Origin: Chimonanthus salicifolius
Lineage: Eukaryota; Streptophyta; Magnoliopsida; Laurales; Calycanthaceae
Assembly: GCA_013350335.1 (NCBI GenBank)
Contig: CM023541.1
Location: 35,084,739 to 35,148,738, forward strand
DNA: 64,000 nt
Reading direction: 5' to 3'
This document shows, in pieces, positions 34,901-42,790 of this stretch. Numbering within the stretch: position 1 is the first letter of the stretch; each line of letters opens with the position of its first letter. The notes under the pieces are model-generated. The model was not told where the DNA came from, ran no database searches, and saw only the letters and a program-made list of their open reading frames with translations. The position numbers were made by a program, and so were the translations under genes.

Positions 34901-37900
34901 TGCGTGTGCACCAAATTTTGGTCTAGATTTTTTTATAAAAAACCATATTATACCTGAACTTACTGTTCCTGAGCTTTATGCATTCATGTGTTTCTTGATA
35001 GTATCATTGAATGACTAAATGAAATAATATCAACCATATTTTATATTTTGCCATTTACTGAGTGAATAACTATGATCAGGGGCCGGTCTGTGCTTTTGAA
35101 TAATGCTTTTGATTATCCTTAGTTTTCCTCTTTTTCTTGCGGTGCTGCTTTGATACCAATTCTTGCCTTTTGTTCTTTTAGTGGCTAAGCATTTTCACTT
35201 TGAAAATTCTCTAGTATACTAGGCCCACCATAACATGCAGTCCACCCAATAATATTAATAGTTGCATTTACCATTAGGCTATTAATTTGTTAGCTCATGG
35301 TCATGTTTGTCCATTTTCTAGACCCAAAAGAAATAGTCATGATCATCTGTTTTTTCAGTCATCCTGGATCAACCTGATAGAATCAGAGGAAGATGAAGTG
35401 TTTCTATTCGGGTCAGAAACACACCACAAGAAGTAATTCTATTCGGGTTTGAAACGCACCACTAGAGCAATTTAGCACACTCAAAAATTAAACTTCTTCT
35501 ATCTTTTTTTACTAACATTTACATAAGAAGAAAGTTGATCCATTAACTCTCCTACAAACAGTCCCACATTGCGTAAATGGTGCAAATGATCTCACCACGT
35601 TATACTATAAACTAGAATATTGTCAAAAAGCACAAGCTCTAACCATCGTAAAAATGGCTGGAAAATGTCATTCATGCTAGCCCGAAATGTGGATGGCACA
35701 TTTGACAACCCAAACGTTATTACAAGATATTCGTTGTGGCTGTCATGTATTAGAAAAGCAGTCTTCGGTACATCCTCTGGGTTGAGTCGAAGTTGGTGAT
35801 ATCCAAATCGGAGATCTAATTTGGAAAAATTTGAGCACTATGTAATTCATCAAGCATGTCATTCACTGTTGGAATGGGAAATCAATCTTTGATAGTGATT
35901 GAATTAAGGGAACGGTAATCGATGCAAATTGCAAAACCTCCATGATCCATCCTTTCGAACCAATAAGATGGGAAAAGAAAATTGGCTGGTACTCGGCCTA
36001 ATAATCCCGGCATTTAGCATTTCATTAACCAACTTTTCAATTTCATTTTTCTAGAAATGGGTGATGCAGAGCAGTCCAACTGGACTTTGGCTCAGCTCGC
36101 CAGGCCCAGTTTCGAGCCCAGCCAGCCAACTTAAGTTTTTTTTTTTTTTCCTTAAAAGGAGCTGGTAACCTTAAGGCAGGAGATCGACGATTACAGAGAA
36201 GAAACGAAAGGAGTGAAGGACGAAGGGAAGCACGGTAGCTGTCGCCGATTCGGTGAGAAGCCACGGCGAGCGACAGGGAGATGAGTGAGAAGCCCTCTCT
36301 GTCCAGGTACCACTTCCACTTCCTCTTCCTCCTTCCTCTTCTCTTTCTCTCATTCTCTTTTTCTTTTCTTTTCTTCTTCCTTTACCTTCCAACCAAGCCA
36401 TATCCCATCCCATTTGATTTCCGCGACCCCATACACCCTCCAACCTTGCAGCCGAACCCTCCAACAACCCCTGTAACCTTCGTCTGAGCCTCAAACCCAT
36501 ACCACTGGTTTCGTTCCTCATCCAAATCCCTAACCAGCCCTTACACCTTCCGTTTCCCCTAAAGCAGCCCCCTACACCATCTCTCGGCCTTCACCAATCA
36601 CCTCCAGCCCTTCTGGGCTTTCGCTAGTGACTTTAAACCCATCCTGGGTTTTCGCCCCCTCTCCAAATCCCTTTCCTTACCTTCGTCCCCACCTAAAATC
36701 CTCCCTTACACCTCTCGTCCCTCCTAACAGCCCCTAGAACCCCTGCTAAACCCTCCCAGTTGTCGCCAGCCCCTCTGTTCCCTTATATTGCTTTCGCCAG
36801 CCCCTCAGGTCCATTTGGCCTTCGCAAACCCTTTCTGTAGTTCCAGCCCCTCCTTTAGACCATACTGCTATTGCAACCCTTCCCTAGTGTCTACCACACA
36901 CCCCCCCCAACCCACCCAACCCACCCACCCACACACACACACTGCTACCGTGAACTCATATTCCCTTTTCCCTGTTTGCCGTGACCCACAAAATCCCATA
37001 TTTTCATTTAAAACCATAGGCCCTTTCTTTTAAAATCACATACACCTTTTTTGTTAAAATCATTCAACATTTTCATTTAATTTTCATGTGTTTGTTTACA
37101 TTAGATTCCAAGGATATTTGGCGTGACTATATGTGGTAAACTTTATATTAATTAATTGCAATCATTAATTTGAATTTAATTTCAGCTCATTTTAGATTTA
37201 GGGTGAATTATTTTTTATCCCATTTTAATATTTAGGGAACCACATTAGGCATTTAGAGTTACTCTATACTCTGTCTTGCAGCATGGGGGTACCAATATAG
37301 CCTCACGTTCACGAGTAGAACACCCGGTTGCAATGGGATTTGATGATCCCGAGATGTGATTGGAGGTAAGCGATAAGGCTCATTAAAGACCATATTAAGC
37401 TCTTGTAAAACAGCTGCCAAGTCTGAGGACAGTATCTCTGGTTTCAGCCCGTGCTCACCATTGAGATGGAGTGCGCAGAGTGCAGCTCCTTTCCAAACCG
37501 GTTTGTTCAAGGAATGGAGAGTGATTAGCTAGTTGGCGGTGATGACTTGACCTTGCAACTCATAATCACACCAACCAACCATAAATTCTGTTGTGAGATT
37601 TTTCTAGTTATATATTGCCGGGCCCAAATGCTGGAGTGAGTGAACCCCGAGGACTAAATCTGAACCTGTTAGGAGGGAGTGAAAACATGGTTTTAGAAAA
37701 TCTGAATGATTGAATCTGCATGCTCACTTTGTTGAAGCGTTCCTTACACATGAGCCGGTTGCCATCAGCCACCATCACTGGAAAGTTGGCTGTGGTGGTG
37801 ATTGGCAGTTTGAGGTGTTGTGCCAATTTATCACTCACAATTTGTCGGTTGAACCACTGTCAATTAGGATCACAACAGGCTGCCACTCAATGTAAGGGTG

Positions 37901-39553
37901 ATGCCTAGCCCGACAATGCATGGAGTGAAATCTCAGATATCTCGGGATTCTCTGATGTCTCCCCTTCCAGTATAACGTCACTAGGTGGTGTTTCATTGCC
38001 CTCATGCTCAATCATCAGTGGCTGATCGGGCTTGCACTTGTGTCTCGGTGCAAACTTCTGATAGCAGTAAAACCATTGACCCTTTTTGCTGTCTCTGCAT
38101 CTAATTCCCAGTGATTTTTTTAACGGCAGATGGCAAGCTAGTGGGTTGTGGTCAACTAACAACAGCTAGAATTACTGTGATTTGTGGCTTCATTTTCTTT
38201 TGACGGGATAGCCGTTCTTCCCTCATTTGGGCTAACTCAATGGCATGCCGCAATGAATGAGGCTTAAATATTCGCACTTCCCCACCAATGTCTTCCTTCA
38301 ATCTTCCCGTGAATGCCCCCTAGAGTGCCTTCTCCAGTCACCCGCGGACGCGCATAGAAAGTCGCTCAAATCCCTGTTGATACTCATGGACTGTTCCAAT
38401 CTGTCTAATTTTTGAAAGATCTTCATCAAAATCTACACATATTCCATCCACAAATGTATCCCAGGAAACTTCCCCATAAGTCTGTTCTAACCACTGATTA
38501 GCCTCCCCTTCTAAATGGAACGAGGCTAATGCTACTTCTTTATCTGCTGCCGTTCCTTGATACTTGAAGAATTGCTCAACGTGGTTGAGCCATTTGGTTG
38601 GTTCTGTTCCCGAATAGCGTTAAAAATCCATTTTGATGTAACGTGGCTGAATGTGACTGCTTGTTGTTGAGCTATTTTCACCATGGTGTACCGTCCGATT
38701 ATGAGGCGATGTTTCCGATGGAACTCGCAGTTCGACGATGGCCTTGGTTAATGCTCTAAGAGTTTTTTCCATTTGTTGTAGACGATCAGCCGTTTGTTGA
38801 GAGTTGTTTCAGAAAGCAATATCCTACTGTCGTGCGCTCTCTGTCGTCTCGTAAACATTTTGCCTCCGGTTTTTCTATTCTTTCCTTGTGAGTTGCGACA
38901 TTTCGGTTGGATTGGCTCTATCACCAAGTTGATAGAATCAGAGGAAGATGAAGAAGTGTTTCTATTCGAGTCAGAAATGCACCACAAGAAGTGTTTATAT
39001 TTGGATTAGAAACGCACCACGGGCAATTTAGCACACTAAAAAATTGAAGTTTTTCTACTCTGTTTTTACAAACATATACAATTTTTTTTCGAAGATTTAC
39101 ATAAGATGGTTAAACCAATAACTATCCCACATTTCAGGTTCCATTTACATTACACCCCACCTCACGTTTCCACATCATGGTGCTTAATGATCTGTTCTTT
39201 GTCCCTGTTACTTTATTCCATACCCCACACTCTATGGAGGGGTCGCAATACAACCCTCGCAAATGAATTACTTTCATCATTAATGGGATTTTTTTTCCTA
39301 GGGTAATCTGACTGCCTGTTTTGTGGATAATAAATGGATATGACAAAGATATTGTGGATGTGGTTTTCTCATCTCTTGTTCTCTTTTTAAACTATATGGT
39401 TCTTTGTTATTTTTGCAGTTCAGTGTTCCCTCTAAGATGGTTGATCAAGTACATCCAAATAGGCCACCTAAGCCTTGCATTGAGAGTAAACCACCTTCAT
39501 CTGCCACCAAGAACATTGGAAATGCTGATGACATGCCTTGCACCTCTGCTTAA
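19914..39553 (+). CDS. Small cysteine-rich CX3C plant protein, five exons over 19.6 kb
   Basis: The coding join is 19914-19989, 22406-22459, 28215-28318, 30837-30875, 39419-39553. All introns are GT-AG and the frame is kept across every junction, giving 135 residues. The protein begins [14 protein letters not shown] and has Cys at 10, 14, 30, 34, 44, 48, 52, 80, 84, 88, 111 and 132. Residues 10-88 are thus a series of CX3C pairs and two CX3CX3C triplets, with the conserved-looking blocks [40 protein letters not shown] and [12 protein letters not shown]. The C-terminal 40 residues are Pro/Lys-rich and probably disordered. No signal peptide or membrane segment is visible. Regular i,i+4 cysteines suggest helical segments joined by disulfides or metal binding, as in mitochondrial CX3C proteins, but the function is unknown. 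I believe it is a conserved plant family; I give no symbol. Introns of 2416, 5755, 2518 and 8543 bp are filled with transposable elements. Confidence 0.88.
20353..21633 (+). mobile_element. SINE (Au-like family 2) in intron 1, split by a solo LTR
   Basis: Flanked by a perfect 17-bp target duplication, AAACCACAACCTAGAAA at 20336-20352 and 21634-21650. The head reads GGTTGGCCTGACGGTCAAGA with a box-B-like GAGTTTGATTCAGGC. The tail reads GATGCCTGGACACCTTTGGT, then CAT and poly-A. Removing the 1059-bp LTR and one copy of its 5-bp duplication leaves a normal SINE of about 217 bp. The 3' end matches the SINE at 58225-58375 (AAGCCTGGACACCTTGATCT). Confidence 0.92.
20525..21583 (+). mobile_element. 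Solo LTR nested inside the SINE, 1059 bp
   Basis: It starts TGATGTAACACACAGG, ends CCCGCTGCGTCA, and has a perfect 5-bp duplication, GTAAA at 20520-20524 and 21584-21588. A TATA-like CTTATAAAACCCCC lies at about 20765, followed by an R/U5-like region rich in CT, so the LTR faces +. No gag or pol is present. The short open frames at 20780-21160 are LTR sequence, not genes. Confidence 0.9.
21651..22405. other. Remainder of intron 1
   Basis: No element could be recognised with confidence. Around 22010-22280 there is SINE-like wording on the - strand (CCATAACCTTTAGGCTG, CAATTGATTTACTCAGAGCT) that is too decayed to place. Exon 2 follows with the acceptor TTCTTGTAG. Confidence 0.4.
22406..22459 (+). 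CDS. Exon 2 of the CX3C gene
   Basis: 54 coding bases from GGAGAGTTTTTTGC to GAGGAAT, acceptor TTGTAG and donor GTAAGTATT (a near-consensus plant donor). It encodes [17 protein letters not shown] and the first base of Cys44. Confidence 0.88.
22460..23210. other. Intron 2, 5' part
   Basis: No recognised element; a purine-rich stretch lies at 22960-23100. The short frames are not supported. Confidence 0.4.
23211..23610. repeat. 120-121 bp tandem repeat in intron 2
   Basis: Units start at GATGTCGTGTGTTGCCCAYC (23211), 23331, 23452 and 23573, about 3.3 copies. Each holds ATGATSATTTGATGAYYAAG, then GCCATCTCYCCATRTTGAA and TATCNATACAAYAGC. Identity between units is high enough to see by eye, with scattered changes. 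Confidence 0.85.
23952..24985. repeat. ~47-bp minisatellite with a hairpin in each unit, split by an L1 fragment
   Basis: The unit is about GAAGTGTGGTTTGGAGTTCT, then ACAACTCCATGGACACTTAA, then ATACATT. Each intact unit contains GGAGTTCTACAACTCC, a 6-bp inverted repeat with a 4-base loop. About six units lie at 23952-24211 and about seven at 24666-24985, separated by the L1 insertion. Some units have an extra CATCCATACA segment. Confidence 0.88.
24212..24665 (+). mobile_element. 5'-truncated L1 LINE 3' end
   Basis: The sequence encodes [20 protein letters not shown], then [18 protein letters not shown], the C-terminal end of plant L1 ORF2 past the zinc-binding domain. A 3' UTR and a poly-A tail (24652-24665) follow. 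The flanks AACTCCATGAACACT at 24197-24211 and 24666-24680 look like a 15-bp target duplication, though the motif is also part of the minisatellite unit, so the duplication is not independent proof. Confidence 0.85.
24986..25479. other. Intron 2, region between minisatellite and RTE LINE
   Basis: No gene. From about 25280 it is probably the 5' part of the decayed RTE element. Confidence 0.4.
25480..27990 (+). mobile_element. RTE-clade LINE remnant, interrupted by a hAT element
   Basis: Broken frames give reverse transcriptase of the plant RTE type: [77 protein letters not shown], then VDDIVLIS (the catalytic ADD-type box, here VDD), [16 protein letters not shown] and LRYLGSM. The C-terminal part has LKWFGYV and [10 protein letters not shown]. 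After the hAT insertion the 3' end resumes (GGGATACAAAAAGTTATG) and finishes in a short ATGATGATGATGA repeat instead of poly-A, typical of RTE. The longest intact frame is 25874-26380 (168 codons). Inactive. Confidence 0.88.
26807..27861. mobile_element. hAT-like non-autonomous element inside the LINE, 1055 bp
   Basis: The termini CAAGGTTGTC and GACAACCTTG are perfectly inverted, and the inversion continues with mismatches through CGATTCGAATCG. It is flanked by GAAAGGAT (26799-26806) and GAAGGGAT (27862-27869), an 8-bp duplication with one change, as expected for hAT. The host LINE reading resumes on either side. The subterminal regions are dense in CGATTCG/CGAATCG motifs. There is no transposase. 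A GC-richer 27080-27300 segment could be captured sequence. Confidence 0.88.
28215..28318 (+). CDS. Exon 3 of the CX3C gene
   Basis: 104 coding bases, acceptor TATTCAG and donor GTTTCTCTC. It completes Cys44 and encodes [16 protein letters not shown], then [18 protein letters not shown], ending in phase 0. The strict reading frame and codon structure stand out from the transposon debris on either side. Confidence 0.88.
28319..28969. other. Intron 3, 5' part
   Basis: No gene. The short frames 28503-28742 and 28828-29226 are not supported by motifs. A CATCATCATCATCTTCTTCT run lies at 28677-28696. Confidence 0.4.
28970..29608 (+). mobile_element. L1 LINE 3' end with RNase H remnant in intron 3
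   Basis: Encodes [20 protein letters not shown], then [20 protein letters not shown] and EVELFALW, the RNase H domain found at the C-terminus of plant L1 ORF2 (the Asp of NFDGS and the Glu of EVELFAL are visible). Past stops it continues to [20 protein letters not shown], followed by a 3' UTR and a short A-rich tail near 29598-29608. The 5' boundary is uncertain. Confidence 0.8.
29609..30836. other. Intron 3, 3' part
   Basis: No recognised element. A GC-richer open stretch at 30024-30398 ([27 protein letters not shown]) has no family I can name. A T8G9 run is at 30371-30389. The acceptor CTACATACAG precedes exon 4. Confidence 0.4.
30837..30875 (+). CDS. Exon 4 of the CX3C gene (39 bp)
   Basis: Encodes [13 protein letters not shown], a CX3CX3C triplet, in phase 0 at both ends. 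The acceptor is ATACAG and the donor AAGGTTAGT. It is short enough to be missed by ab initio predictors. The frame happens to stay open into the intron. Confidence 0.87.
30921..30965. repeat. TTG/TTA trinucleotide microsatellite
   Basis: A run of TTG units followed by TTA/TTG units just after the exon 4 donor. Confidence 0.9.
30966..31711. other. Intron 4, 5' part
   Basis: No gene or clear element. Confidence 0.4.
31712..31750. repeat. (CT)n followed by (TA)n microsatellite
   Basis: CGCTCTCTCTCTCTCTCTCA followed by TATATATATGTATATATA. Confidence 0.9.
31754..32831 (-). mobile_element. Candidate solo LTR, minus strand
   Basis: It starts TGATGATCC and ends TTCCGCATCA on +, TG...CA with a short TGATG inversion. 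The - strand has a TATATATATGATGTAACCCC block around 32590 that looks like an LTR promoter, and G-rich direct repeats (GGGACGGTTCGGGACTG type on +) at 32130-32360. No matching 5-bp duplication was found, so the boundaries are provisional. Confidence 0.5.
32845..33099. mobile_element. Hairpin MITE A in intron 4
   Basis: The inverted ends CCACACTCTTCGTGAGTCCA and the complement of TGGGCTCATGAAGAGTGTGG continue inward through CCACCTATG, GGTCCATTGAAAAG and CATCTTGAT, so the whole 255 bp folds on itself. No clear target duplication was seen. Confidence 0.75.
33127..33405. mobile_element. Hairpin MITE B in intron 4
   Basis: The arm CAACCATACACCCCATAAAG, then TGTTCTCACGGTGGGAG, faces its inverse CTCCCACCGTGAGAAAACTT, then TTTGGGGTGTGCGGTTGACG. 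Inner arms with AATCAACTTGATT lie on both sides of the centre near 33265. There is no coding sequence. Confidence 0.75.
33420..34195. mobile_element. Hairpin MITE C in intron 4, with an inverted-repeat element nested in its loop
   Basis: The left arm (33427-33625: AAAGTTTGGTGTAAATGGCC, GGATGGGTAGATTTGAAAGG, GGTGGAAATTCATC) is the inverse of the right arm (33965-34175: GATGAATTTCCACC, CCTTT-like CTTTCAAATCCACCCATCC, GGCTGTTTGCACCAAGTTTG). Between them, 33650-33930 is a second inverted pair (GTGTGAGAAGGGGGAGGGG against the inverse of CCCCGCTCACACCCACCTAC). The recurring GCACCAAACTT...CAAACT wording suggests related elements. Confidence 0.72.
34196..35374. other. Intron 4, middle part
   Basis: A (TG)n run is at 34196-34206. 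No gene or defined element is seen. Confidence 0.4.
35557..36055 (-). pseudogene. Gypsy reverse transcriptase fragment
   Basis: Minus-strand translation gives [22 protein letters not shown] sequence, then [24 protein letters not shown]-like [57 protein letters not shown] and ILVYS. The order is that of Ty3-gypsy RT. A stop in HF-stop-KNEIEK and the mutated catalytic box show loss of function. Confidence 0.85.
36062..37282. mobile_element. 1.2-kb C-rich insertion that splits the gypsy pol gene
   Basis: The gypsy frame ends at 37283 ([14 protein letters not shown] side) and resumes at about 36056 ([12 protein letters not shown] side). ATGGG at 36057-36061 and 37283-37287 is a candidate 5-bp duplication. 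The left end is TGATGCAGAGCAG and the right end TCTTGCAGC. The interior is rich in CCCT/TTCGCC motifs, with (CCCA)n and (CA)n near 36900-36945, and looks like the R-U5 part of an LTR or a captured GC-rich leader. The short frames here are not genes. Confidence 0.6.
37608..38162 (-). pseudogene. Gypsy gag zinc-knuckle and protease region
   Basis: Minus-strand frames 37905-38162 (zinc knuckle [11 protein letters not shown], then an acidic [11 protein letters not shown] linker) and 37608-37838 ([30 protein letters not shown]) are consecutive parts of a gag-pol polyprotein. The protease DSGA-type active site falls in the gap between them (TGATCCTAATTGACAGTGG on -, reading LIDSG). Frameshifts separate the pieces. 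Confidence 0.8.
39419..39553 (+). CDS. Exon 5 (last coding exon) of the CX3C gene
   Basis: The acceptor TTTTTGCAG is followed by 44 codons and TAA (39551-39553). It encodes [20 protein letters not shown], then [24 protein letters not shown]. Joined to exon 4 it makes GCGYKF. The intron before it is 8543 bp. Confidence 0.86.
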   Translation, partial: FSVPSKMVDQVHPNRPPKPCIESKPPSSATKNIGNADDMPCTSA

Positions 39554-40348
39554 GCAGTTAACCTTTCATATTTTTTGCTTGGCGAGTCACCACCTACTTA
39601 CGGTGCTCTCAATATGAATCTTGAGCTTCTGACCCTTTTTGCGAACTAACATAGCCTACTTTCTGTTCTAGTTTACTTCTTCTTGCCAGGCTGGAACATC
39701 ACCATGGAATGGCTCTATGGGCTTCAGATGGTGGAGTGGGAAAACTCTTATTTACTGCCAATGATGCCTATAAAAGCCTAAAGTGTATGAGATGATTACC
39801 AATTCCAAATTACTGAGTAAACTGGTGTATCGTTTGTTGTTTGACATGACATTTACATACAACATTTTTGTTTTTAGTTTTTGGTAATTAATATTTTTAT
39901 TTCAGCGATCCACAAATGAGAGGGGAAATGAGAGAACCCTCCCTTTTTAGAGCCTTCCTAGGTTATTCCTCTACTTCCCTTTTTACAATGGACTTTCACT
40001 AAGATTATTCTTCAGTGTAGATTAAAAGCGAATCCAAAATCCCAACAACGTACAGCTGTTGCTCTTACAAAGAGTTGGGGCTTGCTAGACAAACCAAGCA
40101 GGACTCTCTTAAGACATGTTATCAAATTGTTTATGAGTCTCATATGATTGAATTCATTTGATAAGTGATTTTATAGATATAAAATATATAAAAGATTCAT
40201 TATCAATTGATAATGCAAGTCATATAATCTTCATCTTTAAATTTTAATGTGTATAGGCCATTGATTTTTAAAAGTTTAAAATTAAGAGATAGGATAATCA
40301 AATTAAGGTGAAACTTCATACACAATCCATTATGGTCCTTTTACATTA
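39554..40348 (+). other. Probable 3' UTR of the CX3C gene and flank
   Basis: No gene. A possible 3'-splice-like TTGCCAG lies at about 39684-39690, so the 3' UTR may contain an intron. The polyadenylation site is not identified. Confidence 0.4.
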
Positions 40349-40350
40349 TA

Positions 40351-40530
40351 CTCTCTCTGTTCTATTTTAGTTGTCTCATTTTAAAATTTTGAATTTTTTA
40401 AGGAAGAGTTTTTAAAAGGTTTATAAACTTCTCTCCAAGAGTAGATAGATAGAGAATCAAAATGGCACATGAGACAAATATTTTGGAACAATTTCAAAAT
40501 GTATATCAGACAATTAAATTGAGAAAGGAG
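40351..40530. mobile_element. Stowaway (Tc1/mariner) MITE, 180 bp
   Basis: CTCTCTCTGTTCTATTTTAG, then TTGTCTCA, at the left faces its inverse CAGACAATTAAATTGAGAAA, then GGAG, at the right. It is flanked by TA at 40349-40350 and 40531-40532. Termini of the CTCCCTCCGT...TTTAGTTGTC type with TA duplication are the Stowaway signature. Confidence 0.88.
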
Positions 40531-40532
40531 TA

Positions 40533-41537
40533 TTCAGCTATGTGGCTCTCCAGATCTGTTTGGGTGCATCTCTCGTGAGAGGTTCAGTAGAGAATGGGTA
40601 TTACCATTTTGCCTTGAGTAGCTCTAGGGAGATTTGGTATTCATTTTAAATGAGGATGCTCCAAACTTATCATGAGAGCCTTGTAGACTTTTGTGGATGA
40701 TTCAAGTCAAAGAGAAACTCTTCAATTCAATCTATCATAAGAGGAACTATAAAAATTCAATAATTTTATACCAATCAAATTTTGAAAGTCTAAGATTACA
40801 AAGATATTATAATCAGATGGAGTTTAAATTTTATACAATTAATAATTTCATCATTCTCTATATGTTCTATTAAAAAATATATTACTCACCTCAATATATA
40901 AAGAGCAGTCTCCCTGGAACTTTTCTTTTGCCTTCTATCCATAATCCATGTCTGCACTCACTTGTTCAGTAATCTATTGGTCTGGTCTCCACAAGGTTGT
41001 AATAATTTCGAGAAGCATCTTTTTTCGTGTGGTGAGCAGGTGCACCAAACAAATGGCCCTCCTCAACTCCATTTGGATCCCTTGGCCAACGCCTTATTTT
41101 ACTGATTTTAGAATCATAATATATAATAAGTTGTCCCATTCTAATATTTTAGCAGGTAGCAATCACTGCTTGGATTTAATTTGAAGCATCCATAAGGTAT
41201 TTGGGTAAAAGAGAGAGTAAAACCTGGCAATCGGACAGGCCAGATCTGTTGATCTTATTTCGGATTTGGTTCAACAATCATCAATTTATTACTTGTTTAT
41301 TAAACAAGTTAGTTTGGATCTATTTCAGATTTGAATCATAAAATTTTAATTCCATACTCATTTAAGATGCTCAGATTCAGTTTGGATAATTAGGTCAGAT
41401 TAAATTTATTGAGGTTGAAGAGAGAGAGAATGAATTTCGAATACATGGGATCAATTCTAAAATCGTTAAAATGGAAGAAAAATATCTTTAACTGATAAAC
41501 GTGTGGAAGGATGTCAAATAAGCTGCTAATTATTTTT
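40533..41537. other. Non-genic intergenic stretch
   Basis: AT-rich, no gene or further element recognised. Confidence 0.45.
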
Positions 41538-42018
41538 GGTGAGCCATACAAACACCGGAAAAATTTGCTTCTACACACCTGTTTTCAAATTTTTGGATGA
41601 AATTACCATTCTACCCCCACATATAAATTCATTCGAATGATTTTTCAGTTCGTTCGAATGAATAAACTCATCCGAACGAATACCTTAGTGTAATTTTTGT
41701 TCCTTCGAACAAGTGTTTATTCATTTGAATGAACAGTTTGGTTCATTGGAATGAATGACATTTTATTCAAACGAATAAACATATATATGTCAATCCTTCA
41801 CAAAATTTGACTCATTCATTCGAATGAACACTCATCCGAATGAACTGAAATTACACTGATTTGTTCGTTCGGATGAGTACATTTATCCAAACGAACTGAA
41901 AATGAACTAACAGTTCGTTTGGATGAATAGAACACGGAGGGGTAGAATGATAATTTCACTCGATTTTTTTAAATCGGATGTGTAGAGGCAGAAAAATTGA
42001 GTGTCTATATGGAGTGCC
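41538..42018. mobile_element. Mutator-type MITE with CATTCGAATG motifs
   Basis: Relative of the element at 5373. The left arm GCTTCTACACACCTG, then GGATGAAATTACCATTCTAC, CCCC faces the right arm (GGGGTAGAATGATAATTTCA, then GATGTGTAGAGGCAGAAAAA). Inside are TTCATTCGAATGA, CGTTCGGATGAG and ATTCATTTGAATGAACA, mutated versions of the 14-bp palindrome. The outermost ends (GGTGAGCCATACAAACAC and the inverse of GTGTCTATATGGAGTGCC) are diverged and the 9-bp duplication is not clear. Confidence 0.78.
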
Positions 42019-42626
42019 TTGTTTTATTGCATTTTATAACTTAAAAATTAAGAATGAATATTGCAGTGGCGTCGTACGGTAATAGGTTTAGATGACTGCA
42101 GGGGTTTTTTTTTTTATGATTTGATTTTTTTTTTTTGGAGCTATTTTTTGTGGCAGCTAAGAGTTAGAAAATAGTCATTTATTTATGAAATGTCTCAAAT
42201 CAACAATTGATAGCGATGCAAATACTGTTGTACATGGTGCTATTCCAAAAAAAAAAAGAAATTATGATTGAAAGTATCCAAATCTCACTCTACTAATCTT
42301 TCAAGAAATGTAAAAACTTTACAATCTGTACACATCAAATAAAGAGTGGCCTTTTAACTCTGAATCAAACATAAATTTCAACATTGATTTTCATGCAATT
42401 GAAATTACAAATGCTAATAATGGTCCTGACGATGGTGAAATTCAAGCCCATCCCACTAATTTTGACCCCACACTCACTATGTCTGCATTAATCTAATTAA
42501 AGAGATTAGTCAAGTACACTTTCACTATCATGGCCCTCCACAAGATCATCAGATAGTAGTGGTTTTATTTCATCTAATAATGTGTCGATGAACCTTTTGT
42601 TCAATAGTGCATGGATCAATGCACGT
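42019..42626. other. Non-genic intergenic stretch
   Basis: A decayed Au-like SINE segment on the - strand may lie at about 42290-42400 (CTTTACAATCTGTACACATC, AACTCTGAATCAAAC). Nothing else is seen. Confidence 0.4.
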
Positions 42627-42790
42627 AGGTATAATTCAATTGGTTGCCTCCTGTCTTAAAAACAGGAAGTTGAAGATTCGAGCCCCTATAGCCTAACCTT
42701 AGTGTGCCCTAGGGATAATGGAGTTCATCCTAGGGATTTTACGAGTATACTACAGTTTTCCACATGTAAATTAAAAAAAAAAGAAGAAGT
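42627..42790 (+). mobile_element. tRNA-derived SINE (family 1), plus strand
   Basis: Head GGTATAATTCAATTGGTTGC (box-A-like), then box-B-like GAAGATTCGAGCCC, the body GCCTAACCTTAGTGTGCCCT and GGGATAATGGAGTTCATCCT, and the end TTTTCCACATGTAAATT plus poly-A. It is collinear with the minus-strand copy at 4213-4360. Confidence 0.82.

Larger units (their letters stand above)
35375..39129 (-). mobile_element. Deleted Ty3-gypsy retrotransposon, minus strand, in intron 4
   Basis: Short LTRs at 35375-35556 and 38930-39129 (both starting TGATAGAATCAGAGGAAGAT on +) enclose a minus-strand interior. Next to the right LTR the - strand reads CTTGGTGATAGAGCCAAT, a mutated initiator tRNA-Met primer-binding site. 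Gag follows leftwards ([13 protein letters not shown] region, then [15 protein letters not shown], a CX2CX4HX4C-type zinc knuckle missing its first spacing). Next come protease-like [19 protein letters not shown] and the pre-RT block [17 protein letters not shown]. The RT follows the nested insertion ([69 protein letters not shown]). RT then meets the left LTR directly: RNase H and integrase are absent. The YVDD-type box is changed to FDN. Confidence 0.85.

Noticed and set aside
36171..37033. Several 60-116 codon frames in the C-rich insertion
   Set aside because: They overlap on both strands, are compositionally biased, and lie in an insertion that splits a dead gypsy element.
35375..39129. 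Matching 5-bp target duplication for the gypsy element
   Set aside because: CAACC on the left and CATTT on the right do not agree. The element may have been rearranged or the ends mis-set by a few bases.
42627..42700. Possible tRNA gene
   Set aside because: A- and B-box-like motifs are present, but no cloverleaf can be drawn, and poly-A plus a second copy at 4213 show it is a SINE. The same applies to the head at 63937.
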